64,000 bases of DNA. Source: Gloeopeniophorella convolvens. Lineage: Eukaryota > Basidiomycota > Agaricomycetes > Russulales. The notes below the pieces were generated by a model. That model made no database searches, had not been told where the DNA came from, and was given only the letters and a program-made list of their open reading frames with translations. This document shows positions 37,534-49,800 of this stretch, piece after piece. The stretch spans positions 62,001-126,000 of the forward strand of contig WTXD01000029.1 in the NCBI GenBank assembly GCA_022496205.1, written 5' to 3'. The translations under genes and the position numbers were made by a program. The stretch's first letter is position 1, and every line of letters begins with the position of its first letter.

Positions 37534-40500
37534 ATGGTCAAGGGAGGCGTAAAATCATCCGCGTCCTCTGCAACGCGCAAGAAACACGCCCGCAAGGCCG
37601 TCAAGGACGCGCCCCCCGCCTCGGACGCACCGCCCCTGCCCAAGGAGAAGAAGGCCAAGGGCAAGGCCAGGGGCAAGGAGCCCCCGCGCAAGAAGGAGTA
37701 CATCCCCCCGCGCCGCCCCCCGCCCGCCCAGCCGGACCCGCTCGACACCCACGGCCTCGCCCAGCGCCTCCCCGCCCCGCTCCTCGTCGTCCTCCGCGCC
37801 CTCGGCAAGAAGGACGCCCTCACCCGCGCCAAGGCCCTCGACGAGCTCCGCGCGTCCTGGCTCGCCGGCGCGCAGCTCCTCCGCGACGACGACGCCGGCA
37901 CCGACCCGGACGCCGACGCGCGCCTCGCCGCGCTCAAGCTCATGCTCCCCGTCTGGGTGCGCCGTCCCGCACCGCACCACACCGCGCCGCACCGCTCACG
38001 CGCCCGCCCACCAGCTGCACCACGCGTCCGCGCTCTTCCTGCACCCCGCGCGCCGCCTGCGCACGCTCGCGCTCTCCGCGCACGCCGAGATCCTGCGCGC
38101 GCCCGCGCTGCGCGCCGCGCTCTTCTCCCACCTCCGCGAGGCCGCGCCGCCCGCGCAGCTCGAGGCGCTCCTCGGCGCGTGGTGCATGGCCGCGCGCGAC
38201 GCCGAGCGGCCCGTCGCGCTCGTCGCGCGCCGCTCGTGGGACGCGCACGTCGCGCTCGCGCTCGCGCCCGTGCTGGGGCCCGACGTGCCCGAGGACGACG
38301 ACCCCGCGCGCCCGCTCGTGCTCGACGCGCCGCGCGCCGCCGCACTGCTCGCGTTTGCGCAGCGCGCGCTGCTCGACCCGGCCGCGCTGCACGCGGCGCT
38401 GAACCCGGTGCAGGTGTCGGTCGACATGGCGGTGCCGAGGACCGTGCGGGGGCGGCCGGTGCCTGCGGCTGTGGCGTCGGCGTCGGCGTCGGCGCGTCGT
38501 GTGGAGGAGGAGAGCGCGGCGCGGAGGACCGAGGCAGAGGAGGAGAGCAAGACGGATCGGAATGCGCGGCTGCGCATTGGTGCGCTTGGGCGCTGCAGTG
38601 GATGCTCGGTGCGTGCTTGCCGTGCATCCGCTGGTGCTGCGCACCGCTCGTGCTGAGTGTGAGCAACTGGCAGATGCGCGCTCGCAGAAACAGCAAACGA
38701 CGTTCAGACATGCTCGAGATACTCTCCGACGCGCGCGTGTGGAGTGCGCTGTACCACGCGCCAAACTGCCCCTTTGCAGACGTCGAAAGCTTCGGACACG
38801 CGCAGCCCGTCGTGCGCAGCTACGCGTGGACGCTTCTGCAGACGCTGGTCGAGAACTGGATAGGTGCGTGCGCATCGTCGGTGCTGTGGCGACTGACGCC
38901 GAACGCACATCCGCGCTTGCAGAGCAGATCGCCGCCTCGTGCCAATGCTGAGTGTTGCGGTGTTGCGCTCATCGTTTGTCGAGCCAAGCGTCCAGGTCCG
39001 CGGCGCGATGTGGCGCCCGTGGCTCAAGTTCCTCAAGGGTGCGCCGCTGCCATACATACGCCTATCTCACCTCGTTCTCACTGCTGCGCAGAGTTTCCTC
39101 GCGCGTGGGAGATCGATGCGGCCTTTGAGCTGCCCAAGGCAGACGAGAGCGAGTCCGATGCAGAAGAGAGCGGTTCTGACGCGGAGGACGAGGCAAAGGC
39201 GTCACCAGCTCCTGCTGCGCCGGAAACGAAGCCCGTGCGCTCGCCCGCCTTTGCTGACTTCCTGCAGTTCCTGGAGCTGGGCTGCGCAGGCTCGCCGCTC
39301 GAGGGCTACCCAGCCGTCCTCATCATCCTCTCCACCATCCCCTCTTCCGTACGCGCACACACTACCTTCTGCACCAGACAAACACGCTAACACCCACTCA
39401 CACAGATCCTCCTGCACTCCGACGCCGCCCCCGACCTCCCCGCCGCGCCGTTCTTCGCGTCCTTCTGGGCCGCCGTCGACGGCCGCGCGCTCAGCGCGCT
39501 CGAGCGCGCGGCCAAGTCCGCCGCCTTCCTGTCTGCACTCCTCGAGTGCACCGCGTTCGTCGTGCGGCGCGTGCGCGCGGACGGCGCGCGCGACGCTGGC
39601 GTGGAGAGCGCGCTCGTGCGCGCGCAGTATGCGCGCGTGTGGGAGGAGTGCGCCGCGCGGCGGCTGCGCGTCGAGGAGGGTGCGGCCGGCGAGCTGGTCG
39701 CGAAGAGCTTGGCCAGGCTGAGCGAGATCGACGAAGGTACGGCCGGGCGTATCGGTGCGTGTGCGTGATGCGGCGCTCATCGTGCCTGCAGGCCTGTTCG
39801 ACGCGGCGTGGGACGCGCTCGCCCCCGCGATGCGGGGGCACCTGGACTCGGCAGAGGCGGCCAATGCCCAGCTCGTCTTTTCGTGGCTCAAGGCGTTCCG
39901 TGCGCTGTTTGCTGAGGGGAGCCGGCCGCGCGGGGTTGCGGAAGAGTTGTTTGAGCAGGTCACGCAGGGGGTGCTTGCGCGCGGGCAGGACGCGTTTTCT
40001 GCGCGCTCGCAAGGCGAGGGGGCGGGTCGTGCACTCGATGTTCTGCTCGAGGTGATCGATGCCTTTGGGGACGCTCTGTTCTCCGGCGTCGACCGTGCCA
40101 AGGTGAGGCGCCGCCGATGATGACACGTCACAGCTTGGGATCTCACTTGTGCCAGGCCCTGGACGACATGGTGGTCGGGCACGCCGGCCAGCTCCTGACT
40201 GTGTCGCCGAAGCTCCTGACCACGTACCTCTCGCGCCGCGGCGACGACCAGGTCACGCTCGGACTGTGGCGCTCCCTCCTCGCGTCGCTCTTATCGCAGC
40301 CCATCTACACCGCTCTGCCGGCGCTGTTGGATGCGGCCGAGCGAGGCACGCTCCCGGATCATCTGAAGCCCGCCCAGCAGGAATTCGACCGAGCGATCAG
40401 CGCGATGTTCAGCGACGCCATGGGGCGGGCCAAGCCCGACGCGCTGCCCCTGCTTCTGCGCGTGATCCGATCCTCAGGTGCGTGCGCCCAGGCACTCCAT

Positions 40501-43500
40501 GGCCCGCGCAGACGGCTGACGTGGCGCAAAGGCTACTTCGTGACCGACCAGTCGTTCGACACGCTGCTGCAGCAGGTCGTCGCCACCTTCAGCGAGGTCC
40601 TCACCTCCATCCTCCACGGCGAAGACGGCGCGGACGCAGCCACGCTAGACGTCCTGGTCCAAGTCATCGCCGCGTGCGTCGAGAGCCGCCCCGCCGCGGC
40701 CCTCGACGGAGCCCTCGCGCCCGCGCTGCTTCCCGACGTCTTCGACGCGGCCTTCCTGCTTCCGCAGGCGCTCCAGACGCCCGGCGCGCCCGTCGCCGAG
40801 AAGCTCTGGACATCGTGGCGCGTGAGCGCGCCGGCGGATCTGCAGAAGCGCGTGGACGCGGCGATCAGTGCGCGCCTGCAGGACGCGATCTTCCACACGT
40901 CGATCCTCGCGAGGTAAGCCCGCGCCAGATCGATCGCCCGCCCGCTCCACCGCGCCGCTGACTTGCCCCTGCCCGCCTACTCATTTTCATTCCAAAGCCC
41001 GCGCGACATCCTGCGCGCCGCGGCGGACGGCGGCCTCGGCGCGGACGCCGCGGACGCGCTGCTGCCCACGCGCGCGCACCTCGACGAGCTCCTGCGCACG
41101 CTCCGCGCGGACCCCGCCGCGCCGAGCCTCGCGATCCTGCAGCCGCTCGTGCCGCCCGCGGGCGCGTTCGACGCGGCGCACGGGCCGGACTGCGAGGCGG
41201 ACCGCGACGGGCGCGGCGCGTACGCGCGCGGCGTCGGCGCGCTGCTGCTCGCGGACCGCGCCGGCGCGCGCGCGCGCCTCTGGGCGCTGCGGCACGTGCT
41301 GGCGCTCGCGGCGTACGCGGAGGAGATGCTCGCGGTGCCCGCGCTGCCGAGCCCCGCGTTCACGCGCGAGGTTCCGCGCGAGGTCCTGCGCGATGTGGTG
41401 GCGCGCGCGCGGGGGCTCACGGCGTACCTCCTCACGCCCGCCGCGGAGGAGAGCTGGCACGCCGACGCGGTCGCGGCGCTGCTGGGCGGGCGGCCCGCCG
41501 GCGGCCTGGGTGAACTCGCGGCGTTCACGGTGGACCTGGTGCGGTGCGCGCAGGAGGAGGACGACAACCTGCATGCGCGGATCCTGCACACGGTGCTGCA
41601 GCACGCGCTGCGCGACGCGACGCAGGAGGACGCGGACCAGTGGGTGCTGCTCGCGCGCAAGCTCGAGGAGGAGTGTAAGCGCCACGCCACGCGCCGCGTC
41701 TGCCCGCTCTGCCTGCCGCCCCTGCTGATCCAGAGCGCACGCAGGCCCAGAGACGGCGCTCGCGATCGTGCTCGGCGTCGCGCAGTCCGGCACCGAGCCG
41801 CCGCGGCTCGCGCGCTACCGGAACGAGCTGGCCGCGGGCGTGCTCGGCGTGCCCCCGCGCAAGGCGCCGACGGACGGCCTGCTGCTCCTGCGGCGCCTCG
41901 CGGCGACGGCGCCGGACCCGGACTCGGACGTCGCGTTCCTGCCGCAGGCGCGCGCGGTGAACCTGCTGCGCGCGTGCCAGGAGTGGGTCGCGGCGGACGA
42001 GGACGTGGGCGAGGACGTGGAGAGCGAGCTGACGGGCGTGTGCGTGCATCTCGTGCCGATCCTGCAGAACGTGCCGGGGGCGCATTGGGAGCTGATGTTC
42101 GACCTGATCGAGAGCAACCTCGAGGTGCGTCGCCGTTCTGCCTGATTTTGGGCGTGCTGATTGGTTGGGGGCAGAACTCGTCGTTCGAGGACGACGCACG
42201 CTCACGGTGCTATGGCGGACCGTCCGGCTCATCCTGGCCATACAGGACCAGGCGGCGTACAACAAGGCGCTGCGTGCGGACTGGAAGGAGCGCGAGACCG
42301 CGGTGCTCACTCTGCTGCGAGACATCGTGGCATCAGAACCCAGTACGTGCGCCACTGGAGCTCTTCGTGCGGCCTCGCATCTCACGGTCGGTCTCTGCAG
42401 AATCGGCGCCCGCGTCGGAGCCCCGCGCTGTGTGCCGCGAGGCTGCGCTGTCCATCGTCCAGAACCTGCCGCAATCGCTGATGGACCACACCACGCTGTC
42501 AAAGGCAAGTGTATCCTTGCGCTCTCGCGATCGCAGCACGGGCGCTGATTGCGCGTTGCGCGGATGCGCAGATGTCGCATCTCCTGTTTGACCCGTCGGC
42601 GAATGTGCAGAAGATGGCCTACGAGCTGCTGCGGGAAGCGGCGCACAAGCGTACTGAGCATCTCGTCATCGAGGCGGGCGTCGATACGGAAGAGATCGTC
42701 AAGTCTTTGCTCCCCTTGGAACTGGTGTCGTTGCTCCAGCAATCACTGGACGCCGTTGATGTGGAAGAGGACCCAGGCTCGGTGGGTGTGGGTGTGGGCA
42801 GGCATGCCCACTCGACGCACTGATGCAATCGTATAGAGAACATTTGGCTCTTTGCTCAGCTGGATGATTGTCTTTGATCTGTACACGAATGCCGTGAGTG
42901 CACTTCTCGTCGATCGGCCCATGTCAGACGCCCTGACGCGCCTGTCAGTCCATGAAGGTCAAGTCCGGATACTCAGAGCACCTGCAAGAGCTCGGGCTAG
43001 TCGAAACACATCTGATCCCTCTGCTCCTCAATCTGCTCCAGCTCTACGGGGGCCCCAGCAAGCCGGTCAAGTTGGACGTCTGGTCAATAGACGAATACTT
43101 CCTCGAGTGTAAGGGCGCACCGACACCGCGCCGAGCACGTACTCACGCCCACACGCCGCAGCGTACGACCCCGAGAACCCGCTCAGCGCGCGCCTCCTCG
43201 CCGCACACGTCTACTACCGCGCGCTGCTCACCGTCCCCTCGCTCGTGCGCGCCTGGCTCTTCGACTGCAAAGACAAGAACCTCGCGGCGGCGGTGACGTC
43301 CTACACCGCGGCGCACTTCTCGCCCGTGCTCATCGACGCGGCGTTCGCGCACCTCCGCGGCGCGGCGGAGACGGAGCTCGCGGCGGAGAACCTCGCGGTG
43401 CGCGTCGCGGGCGCGGTGCACGAGGTCACGGCCGCGTACAACGTCGACGAGCACCAGCTCGAGATCACGCTCAAGGTGCCGCCCGAGTGGCCGCTGCAGC

Positions 43501-43992
43501 GCATCGCGGTCAAGGACTCGCGGCGCGTCGGCGTGCCGGAGAACCGCTGGCGCGGGTGGCTGCTCGGCGTGCAGCAGATCGTGTGGTCACAGGTGCGTGC
43601 TGGCGCGAACTCCCTGTGTGTGCGGTGCTGACGCTCGGGTTCAGAACGGGAGCCTTGTCGACGCGCTGAGCTTGTTCAAGAAGAACGTGACGCTGCACTT
43701 TGAGGGCCAGACGGAGTGCGCGATCTGCTATTCGTGCGTCTTTTTCCGCTCTGTGGTACACCGGTGCCAGTGCTACTGCTGACGGCCACCGCAGGATCAT
43801 CAGCGTCTCGGATGGCTCGCTGCCGCGCAAGCCGTGCAAGACGTGCAAAAACCGGTTCCACGCGTCGTGTCTGTACAAGGTGCGCACGCCTGCCCGTTCC
43901 CTCTCACCAGACCGCTGACCCTTTATATGCATCAGTGGTTCAACACGAGCCACTCGTCGAGCTGTCCCCTGTGCCGCTCGGAGTTTATGTAG
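37534..43992 (+). CDS. LTN1: E3 ubiquitin-protein ligase listerin
   Basis: Twenty exons traced. First: 37534-37956, 38015-38579, 38708-38863, 38925-39038. Middle runs from 39092 to 42124, then 42175-42342, 42401-42504, 42572-42781, 42837-42893, 42949-43108, 43162-43592. Last: 43645-43733, 43795-43879, 43936-43992. Summed length is 5279 nt, one short of a multiple of three; the predicted product is about 1759 residues, close to human listerin. Listerin ubiquitylates nascent chains on stalled 60S subunits. Visible features: a Lys-rich start MVKGGVKSSASSATRKKHAR, long HEAT/ARM-like helical repeats, and the C-terminal RING domain with ECAICYS, CKTCKNRFHASCLYK and HSSSCPLCRS, preceded by the RWD-like VPPEWPL segment. 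Exon 13 to 14 uses a GC-AG intron (donor GCAAGT at 42505). A single base appears missing after 42197, where GAC GAC GC runs into ACG CTC ACG. Confidence 0.93.
42505..42571 (+). other. GC-AG intron in LTN1
   Basis: Begins GCAAGT and ends GCGCAG. The flanking exons (LMDHTTLSK and MSHLLFDPSANVQ) join in frame, so the non-canonical donor is needed. Confidence 0.75.
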
Positions 43993-44439
43993 CCAGTCGG
44001 TGTGTATCTGACGGAAGCAGAAGGTAGAGAAGTCTTGCATAGAAAATGATGTAGCCCTTGCTTGTATTCGCATTTATGAGCGCCGCAATCTGTTGTTTTG
44101 TTTGCTGGTTCATCCGATCCGCAGGTACACCCCGAGGAGAATAGAGACGACGGGAACAACCTATCTTCGTTATGCCATGATTACGGGTGACCGTCTGCAC
44201 GGAGCAGGCCCTGCTCCAGGTATACAGTGCTCGCGATGAAACCGTCCTACAGGGAGGCTCGTTGGCGCGGGATCTGCAAGCACACGCACACCGATATCGG
44301 CGTCCATCGCAGCGCACACGCCACGCGCAGATCGGAACGCCATCCGCGCACGCAACACCGCCCGACGTCCCCGGCCCCCAAGCCCACGCACACACGCCGC
44401 GCTCGAGCCACCCACCGCGTGCACCAGAGACAAACGCAC
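43993..44439. other. Intergenic between convergent genes
   Basis: 3' flank of LTN1 and of the opposing 147-residue gene. The latter has an alternative donor (GTGAGT) at its stop codon, so a short extra exon in 44240-44280 cannot be excluded. Confidence 0.4.
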
Positions 44440-45091
44440 TCACAGCGCCCCGGACCCCGCATCGAGCCTCGCAAGCCCGTCCACCAGCTCCCCCATCACA
44501 TCCCGCTTCTCCTGCTCCTGCTCCCGCTCGCCCTCCCCCTCCGCCATCGCCTCCTGCTGCCGCACCGGCACGAGCGGCGCGCCGTGCGGCTCGAACCCCG
44601 GCGCGACGCGGCGCAGCGCAGCGCGCGCCCGGCGCTGCGCCGCATCCGCGCGCGCCGCGAGGACCGCGCTCTGCCGCGCGGCGTGCGCGGCGCGGGCGGA
44701 GCGCCGGGAGGCGGAGAGCGCGAGGACGTGCGGCTCGAGGGTGAACGGGTAGACGAACTGTGCGTGCGGGCGTTAGGCGGGGGTGATGGGGGTAGAGGGG
44801 AGGGGACGGACGTAGGGCGTGACGCTCTCCGGAAGGGGGTGGATGTCGGGCGGGAGCTCGGTCTGGGTGTGTGTCGTGCGCGTGTGAGCGGGGAGGGGAG
44901 GGGCGCTGCATGGGGGTCGGACGGGCACGCACGGCTCTGGGCACGCGCAGGCTTGGCGACTGGATGAGCGGGGCGTGGGCCGCGGCTGCGTATTGCGACT
45001 TTGCTGGTGCGCGCGCGCGGGTGTGCGGGCTCGGTTAGCGGGGGCGCGGGGCGGCGCGAGCGGGGCGGAGCGTACATTGGTCGTGTGACAT
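44440..45091 (-). CDS. Conserved 147-residue protein of unknown function
   Basis: Four exons on the minus strand: 45076-45091, 44945-45003, 44812-44862 and 44440-44757, together 444 nt. Introns of 72, 82 and 54 nt are GT-AG and the frame is kept throughout. The core PPDIHPLPESVTPYFVYPFT followed by LEPHVLAL looks highly constrained, with Pro and aromatic residues, and is followed by an Ala/Arg-rich helix (SRRSARAAHAARQSAVLAAR), a VAPGFEPHG turn, and a Glu-rich coil (EGEGEREQEQEKRD). No signal peptide or membrane span. I believe I have seen the core in other fungal predicted proteins but cannot name the family. The compact core plus a basic helix and acidic coil suggest a subunit of a complex. 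The end is tentative because GCT|GTGAGT at the stop could be a further donor. Confidence 0.68.
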
Positions 45092-45560
45092 CGGGGAGCG
45101 TGCAGTTCGCGGGGGGAGAGTTACAGTAGAGGAGGTGATGGTCGGGACGAGGTGGCCTGCCGGAGGGTCCTCCGAGCCCGGCGGCGGTAGCGCCCGCCGC
45201 CGTGCGCCTCCGGATCCGAGCTCCCTGAGCGAGGCCGCCCCGCTCAATTGACGCCCTAGGGCGACTGGTGCCCGAGTGCCAGTCATCGACTATTGTGAAT
45301 TGCACAAAAGATCAGGGGTATGTAGAACTACGAATTACATATATGTACAGAAAGAAGGAAGCTCGAGGTGAGGCACCATAAGGGACACACGACTCGCAAA
45401 CATGAACATGGGTGGAGGAAGGATATACGACGCAAGATGGCAGGACGTAATCAGCCCACATTGTAGAATCGCGCGGCGCGGAAGAACTTGAAAGATAATG
45501 GGGGTTCGAGGCAAGGGTGTCCGGCAGAAAGAAGAACGGAGCGTGAATGCAAGCCTCGGC
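45092..45560. other. Intergenic between two minus-strand genes
   Basis: Promoter side of the 147-residue gene and 3' flank of the dehydrogenase gene. AT-richer near 45300-45440. Confidence 0.5.
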
Positions 45561-46841
45561 CTAGATATCCTTGACCTGCTCTTCACACCACTCCCACAGC
45601 TTCCCTTCGAGCTCAGGATTGAGCGCCTTCTTATTCGGGAGCGTGACGCGTGCCCACGCCGTGAGGAACTAATGAAAACGCAGACGTAATTTAGCACATG
45701 CACAACGTAGAGCCAGAATGGAAGGTCGCACTTTGCCATTGAGCTCGCCAGCGGCAGGCGCGGTGCCCGCGTAGAGGGACGTGAGCGCGCCATACGACAC
45801 GTCATACGTCACCAGCTGTCCGATGCGTCGGACGAGGAAGCCCGCGTGGCGCGAGAGGTCCGTGTTAATGCTGCCTGGGTGCAGCGAGAGCGACACGATG
45901 CCCTGGTCGCCGTATCGCCGCGCGAGCTCGTTCGAGAAAAGAATGTTCCCCTATGAATGCACCGACGTCAATACGACTCATGAAAAAAATAAAAACATTG
46001 TGACAGGTGTCAGAACGCACCAGCTTGCTCTGCCCGTACAGCTTGTTCGTGCCGAGCTTCTTGCGCGTCGCGAGCGACTCGTCGCCCTTCAGCGACCCCC
46101 ACACGATGCCCTCTGGCGGCGCAAAGTTGTGTCCGACCGAGGCGACCGTGACGACGCGCACGGTGCCCGCGGGCGACTTTTGCGCCGCCGCAATGAGCAC
46201 GGGAAGGAGCAGCTTCGTGAGATAGAAGTGGCCTGCAGGCGCGGCGCCCCATCAATACATCCATGCACAACCTGTGATAGCGCGAGGGGGGCGTACCGAG
46301 CACGTTGGTGCCGAACTGTGCATCGTAGCCCTGCGACGTCACCTGTTCCATGGGCGTGTACATGACGCCGCTGTGTGCAGCGTGTTAGCAGCGTGTGCGC
46401 GATAAGCCATGCGCGGCCCCGCGGCGCGCACCCGTTGTTGTAGAGCATGTGCAGCTCGCTCTCCTTGCTCGAGTACTCCTCCGCGGCGGTCTTGATGGAC
46501 GGGAGGTCGGCGAGGTCGATCTTGAGGAAGAAGACGTTGTTATTTCCCGTCTCCTTGCGCAGCTCCTCGATCGCCTTTTCCGTCTTCTCCTTCGAGCGCG
46601 TGGCGAGGTAGACCTTGGCGCCCTTCGTGAGGAGTACCTAGGGGGATGCCCGTGGTGAGTAAACGCTCTCCAGCGCGCTGTAGGTGTAGGTGGGACGTAC
46701 ACGTGCGGTCTCGCGTCCTATGCCACCATTGCCGCCAGTGACAATGGCGATCTTACCCGTCTGGTCTGGGACGTCCTTGGAGGTCCAGGTGGGCTTTGGC
46801 GGGAAGGTCTGGCTGAAGAAGCCGATGCGCTTATCCGACAT
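45561..46841 (-). CDS. Short-chain dehydrogenase/reductase, retinol-dehydrogenase-like
   Basis: Six exons on the minus strand: 46701-46841, 46432-46637, 46297-46370, 46021-46232, 45732-45950 and 45561-45668, totalling 960 nt (319 residues), the standard length for classical SDRs. Rossmann nucleotide-binding motif TGGNGGIG at 35-42; LYNNGG stands in place of the usual NNAG and VTVASVGHN holds the catalytic serine region; YGQSK gives Tyr206 and Lys210. After the active site come NELARRYGDQGIVSLSLHPG and a C-terminal WARVTLPNKKALNPELEGKL helix as in fungal oxidoreductases of this group. NAD(P)-dependent oxidation or reduction of an alcohol or ketone; the substrate cannot be read from sequence. 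The NxDL-like segment FLKIDLADL is compatible with NADP use. Intact. Confidence 0.92.
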
Positions 46842-49800
46842 GATGTGTGGAGCAAGGGAGAGACACGATCAAGGGGGAAGAGGACAGACGAGAAGCGTCA
46901 AAGGGAAGTGGTTCCGGGCGAGGTTATAAAGGGCTCGGCATGCGCCAGTTGGAAGCGTCGTCAGATGGACATTATGTTCATCCCGTTGGGAACGAGGCCA
47001 TCCCGGCGCCAAACGTGCACCGCTGGATTGATACTACGCAGGGGTGACCTCCAGTCCGCGGATAGGCCTGTCCAAGAACGGCCCAGCCGCATCGCCTCAC
47101 TGCGCGCACGGACCACCAGAAGCAAGGCCAAGTGCGGATCTTCCCAACATCCCGTAGAGGTAGAGTGAGTGCCAGAGAACAGAGATCCTAGGGTGATACA
47201 AACACGTACAGGCGCACGGCGTCGAACCGAGCTACGCTACGATGCCCAGCGGGAAGCCATACAAAGTGCCACACGTCGCGAGCTTCTACGGCAACCGCCC
47301 TCCTGCATTCGAAGATGCACAGCACGTCACTCACATGAACGTCTTCTATTTGCCACCCGCACCTGCCGCCGCACCCTCACCTTGCGCCGTCACACGCAGA
47401 CCAAGCCCAGGCAACAGATCGCGAGTCGAGAACCAGGTCACGACAGGCTGAGCTCCGGGCACGACGCGACGCAACTGCCCAGGCGCGTTCGTGGGGATGG
47501 CGTACCGGTATCGTTGAGACCATACTATGTCCTTTGCTGGTACCGGACCCAGGGCGATGCGCGCGCGATTGCGCCACTCCGGTTCCAAGCAGGAAGTGAC
47601 AGTAGCATCGAACCAGAAGCTCGCAGCGTGGAGCTCGTGAACTGGTTCGCAAGGGCACGTGCGTGCGCGTGCACTGTCAGCCTCGGTTCGTTTGCTGACC
47701 GAGTGCGTCGAGTGGCAGACGCCGACCAGCGCGGCGCCCACCACCACCAACGCCCACTCACCACTGGCTCCCGCTCTACCAGCGGACGGGGCCACCCTAA
47801 GCCCTCGCCACAGAACGAAGAGCGGAACAGAACCCCCCGCCTGACCCTTGCGCCTGCAGCTCCCCCACCGCTCCGCGCGAACGCCCTGCGCACTCGGGGA
47901 TTACGCCAGCGCGCACCCTCCTGGGCCCCAGCACGGGCGCGGGCGCACTTATACCGCGCGTGCACAGTCAGCTGGAGGCCCCCCGCGCGCGCGCGCTCTC
48001 GGACATTGCGCTGACTGACAGGCGATCTGCAGCGACTCATCATGCATCAGCACCGGCCGGCGGAGCCCACGGTTAATCCTGCGCGGGGCATCACTCGCAC
48101 TCCCGTCCGCACACCCCACCCACATTCACATTCACATGCGTCCCCCGCTCTTCTTCTTCCCGGCATGCGCAGTGGGTGGCATGCCGCACCGTCTGCCTCT
48201 GGCTGGAGGGGCACGCATGCGCACGGGTGCTGGGAAGCGGGCGCAGGTCTGACACCGGCGAATGCAGCCGACGCTGCTGCTCTTCGCTGTCGGCGGCGGA
48301 CCCGCGGTGGCGCTGGGCTGGGCTGCCGCCGCGCGCGTTGACGTTGCGGGCTGGCCGGCCGGCTCTGGGCGGCGCTCGAGCGCACCAGCCCGCCGCCCCG
48401 CACCAGTTGTTTCGTCCGCGTGTCGTCGGGCCCGAGCGGCAGCGCGCGCGGATCGCGCGCGTGCTGGTCTGCCTGGCCACAGGGTTTTATTGCAGAAGCA
48501 GTCGGCGCTGGTTCCAATTCATTCTAGAGCCGCGCGAAGAGACAGAACAAGGCATCTTTGACTTAACCCGCACAGTGGACTCGGACTTGGCGGTGGATGG
48601 CGGCGAGGTCCGTCTTGGGCGACCTGGAGGACACAAAAGCTCTCCCGCTGTTCGTCCCTAATGTCATGGTGATATGAGGGACCCGGCGTATATGTCGCCT
48701 CCCACGCTTGCCTTGTGTCTCCGTTCGCAAATTGATCTTTTGGAATGCAGACGAGGTCATGCATGTCATGGGCGACCCGTTCGCTCCCGAGAGACGCGAC
48801 TCTTTCGACATCAGGCATCAGATGACGTATATTTGCCTTTCTGGTCCCTGCGAACTTGTTGCGTTGGCGTAAGTACTTGGTTCGCCTTGGTGCATCCGGA
48901 CTTGCAAGCCGCCTCGGAAATCACATGCCAGAGCGCTACAGTTGTTCACGCAGCACCACCGCTCGAGGTTTCGTTTCTGTCTGTGAAACGCATTTAGGCA
49001 TTTGGCTGGTGCTGCCAACGATGCACCGCCTGCGGACATACCTACTGTGTAGTACGTATCCTTTGTAACGTCCCGGACTCGTTGCAGACTCGATGGGGTG
49101 CCCCTGGGTTATGTGGGAGTGTTGTTGTATTATCGCTTTCCATACCCTACTAGTACCATTCCAGCGAACAATCAACCCCACAACGTCTACATAGAACGTT
49201 GCGCAACGTAACAAACACGCTTCCATCGTGCTTTCGATATTGTGTAGCACCGCATCGATCCTGCATATCGAGTGCCCTCCCCGCCATGGTAACTCATGGA
49301 GCTGAAGAACCGAGATGTAGGCAAGACGTAAGCTGAGTAGCCGCCGCGACAGGTCCCCGATCAACTCGCCCCGAGCAGCCTCGAGTCGGAACTCGCCGAG
49401 GGCCACATCACACCTTGACCTCCGTCCGCGTCCGAGCTCCTGCTACGCCAACTGCCATCCTATTTTGGCCACCCACCCCTTCCCCGACCGTTGTCCTTGA
49501 GATTTTCCTGCCGACCCACACCATCAGAACATGATGCATGACGTCGTGCGCAGCCCGAGCTCCTGCCTGCCGCCAGACATGTCCATGTCAAACGCCAACC
49601 TCAACAACTACCGTCACGTCGAACTCTGTCTGACAGCACACGTTTCTCAAGATGCTCCGGAGCAGGCGCCGGCGTCGCAGCATTTTGAACCGACTCAGCC
49701 CGGGACCCAGTGCAAATGCGCGCGATTCCCCAAGTCCAGCAGTTCGCGAGCACTAGCCCCCGCCTTCTCGACGTCGGAGAACGGAACGGCACTGGCATCC

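Noticed and set aside
38580..38707. Short exon TGGATGCTC inside the second LTN1 intron
   Set aside because: It would need a 19-nt intron; a single 128-nt intron closes the frame instead.
37488..38908. Long antisense open frames opposite the 5' part of LTN1
   Set aside because: Arg/Ala-rich composition mirrors third-position GC of LTN1; the sense strand has clear listerin exons.
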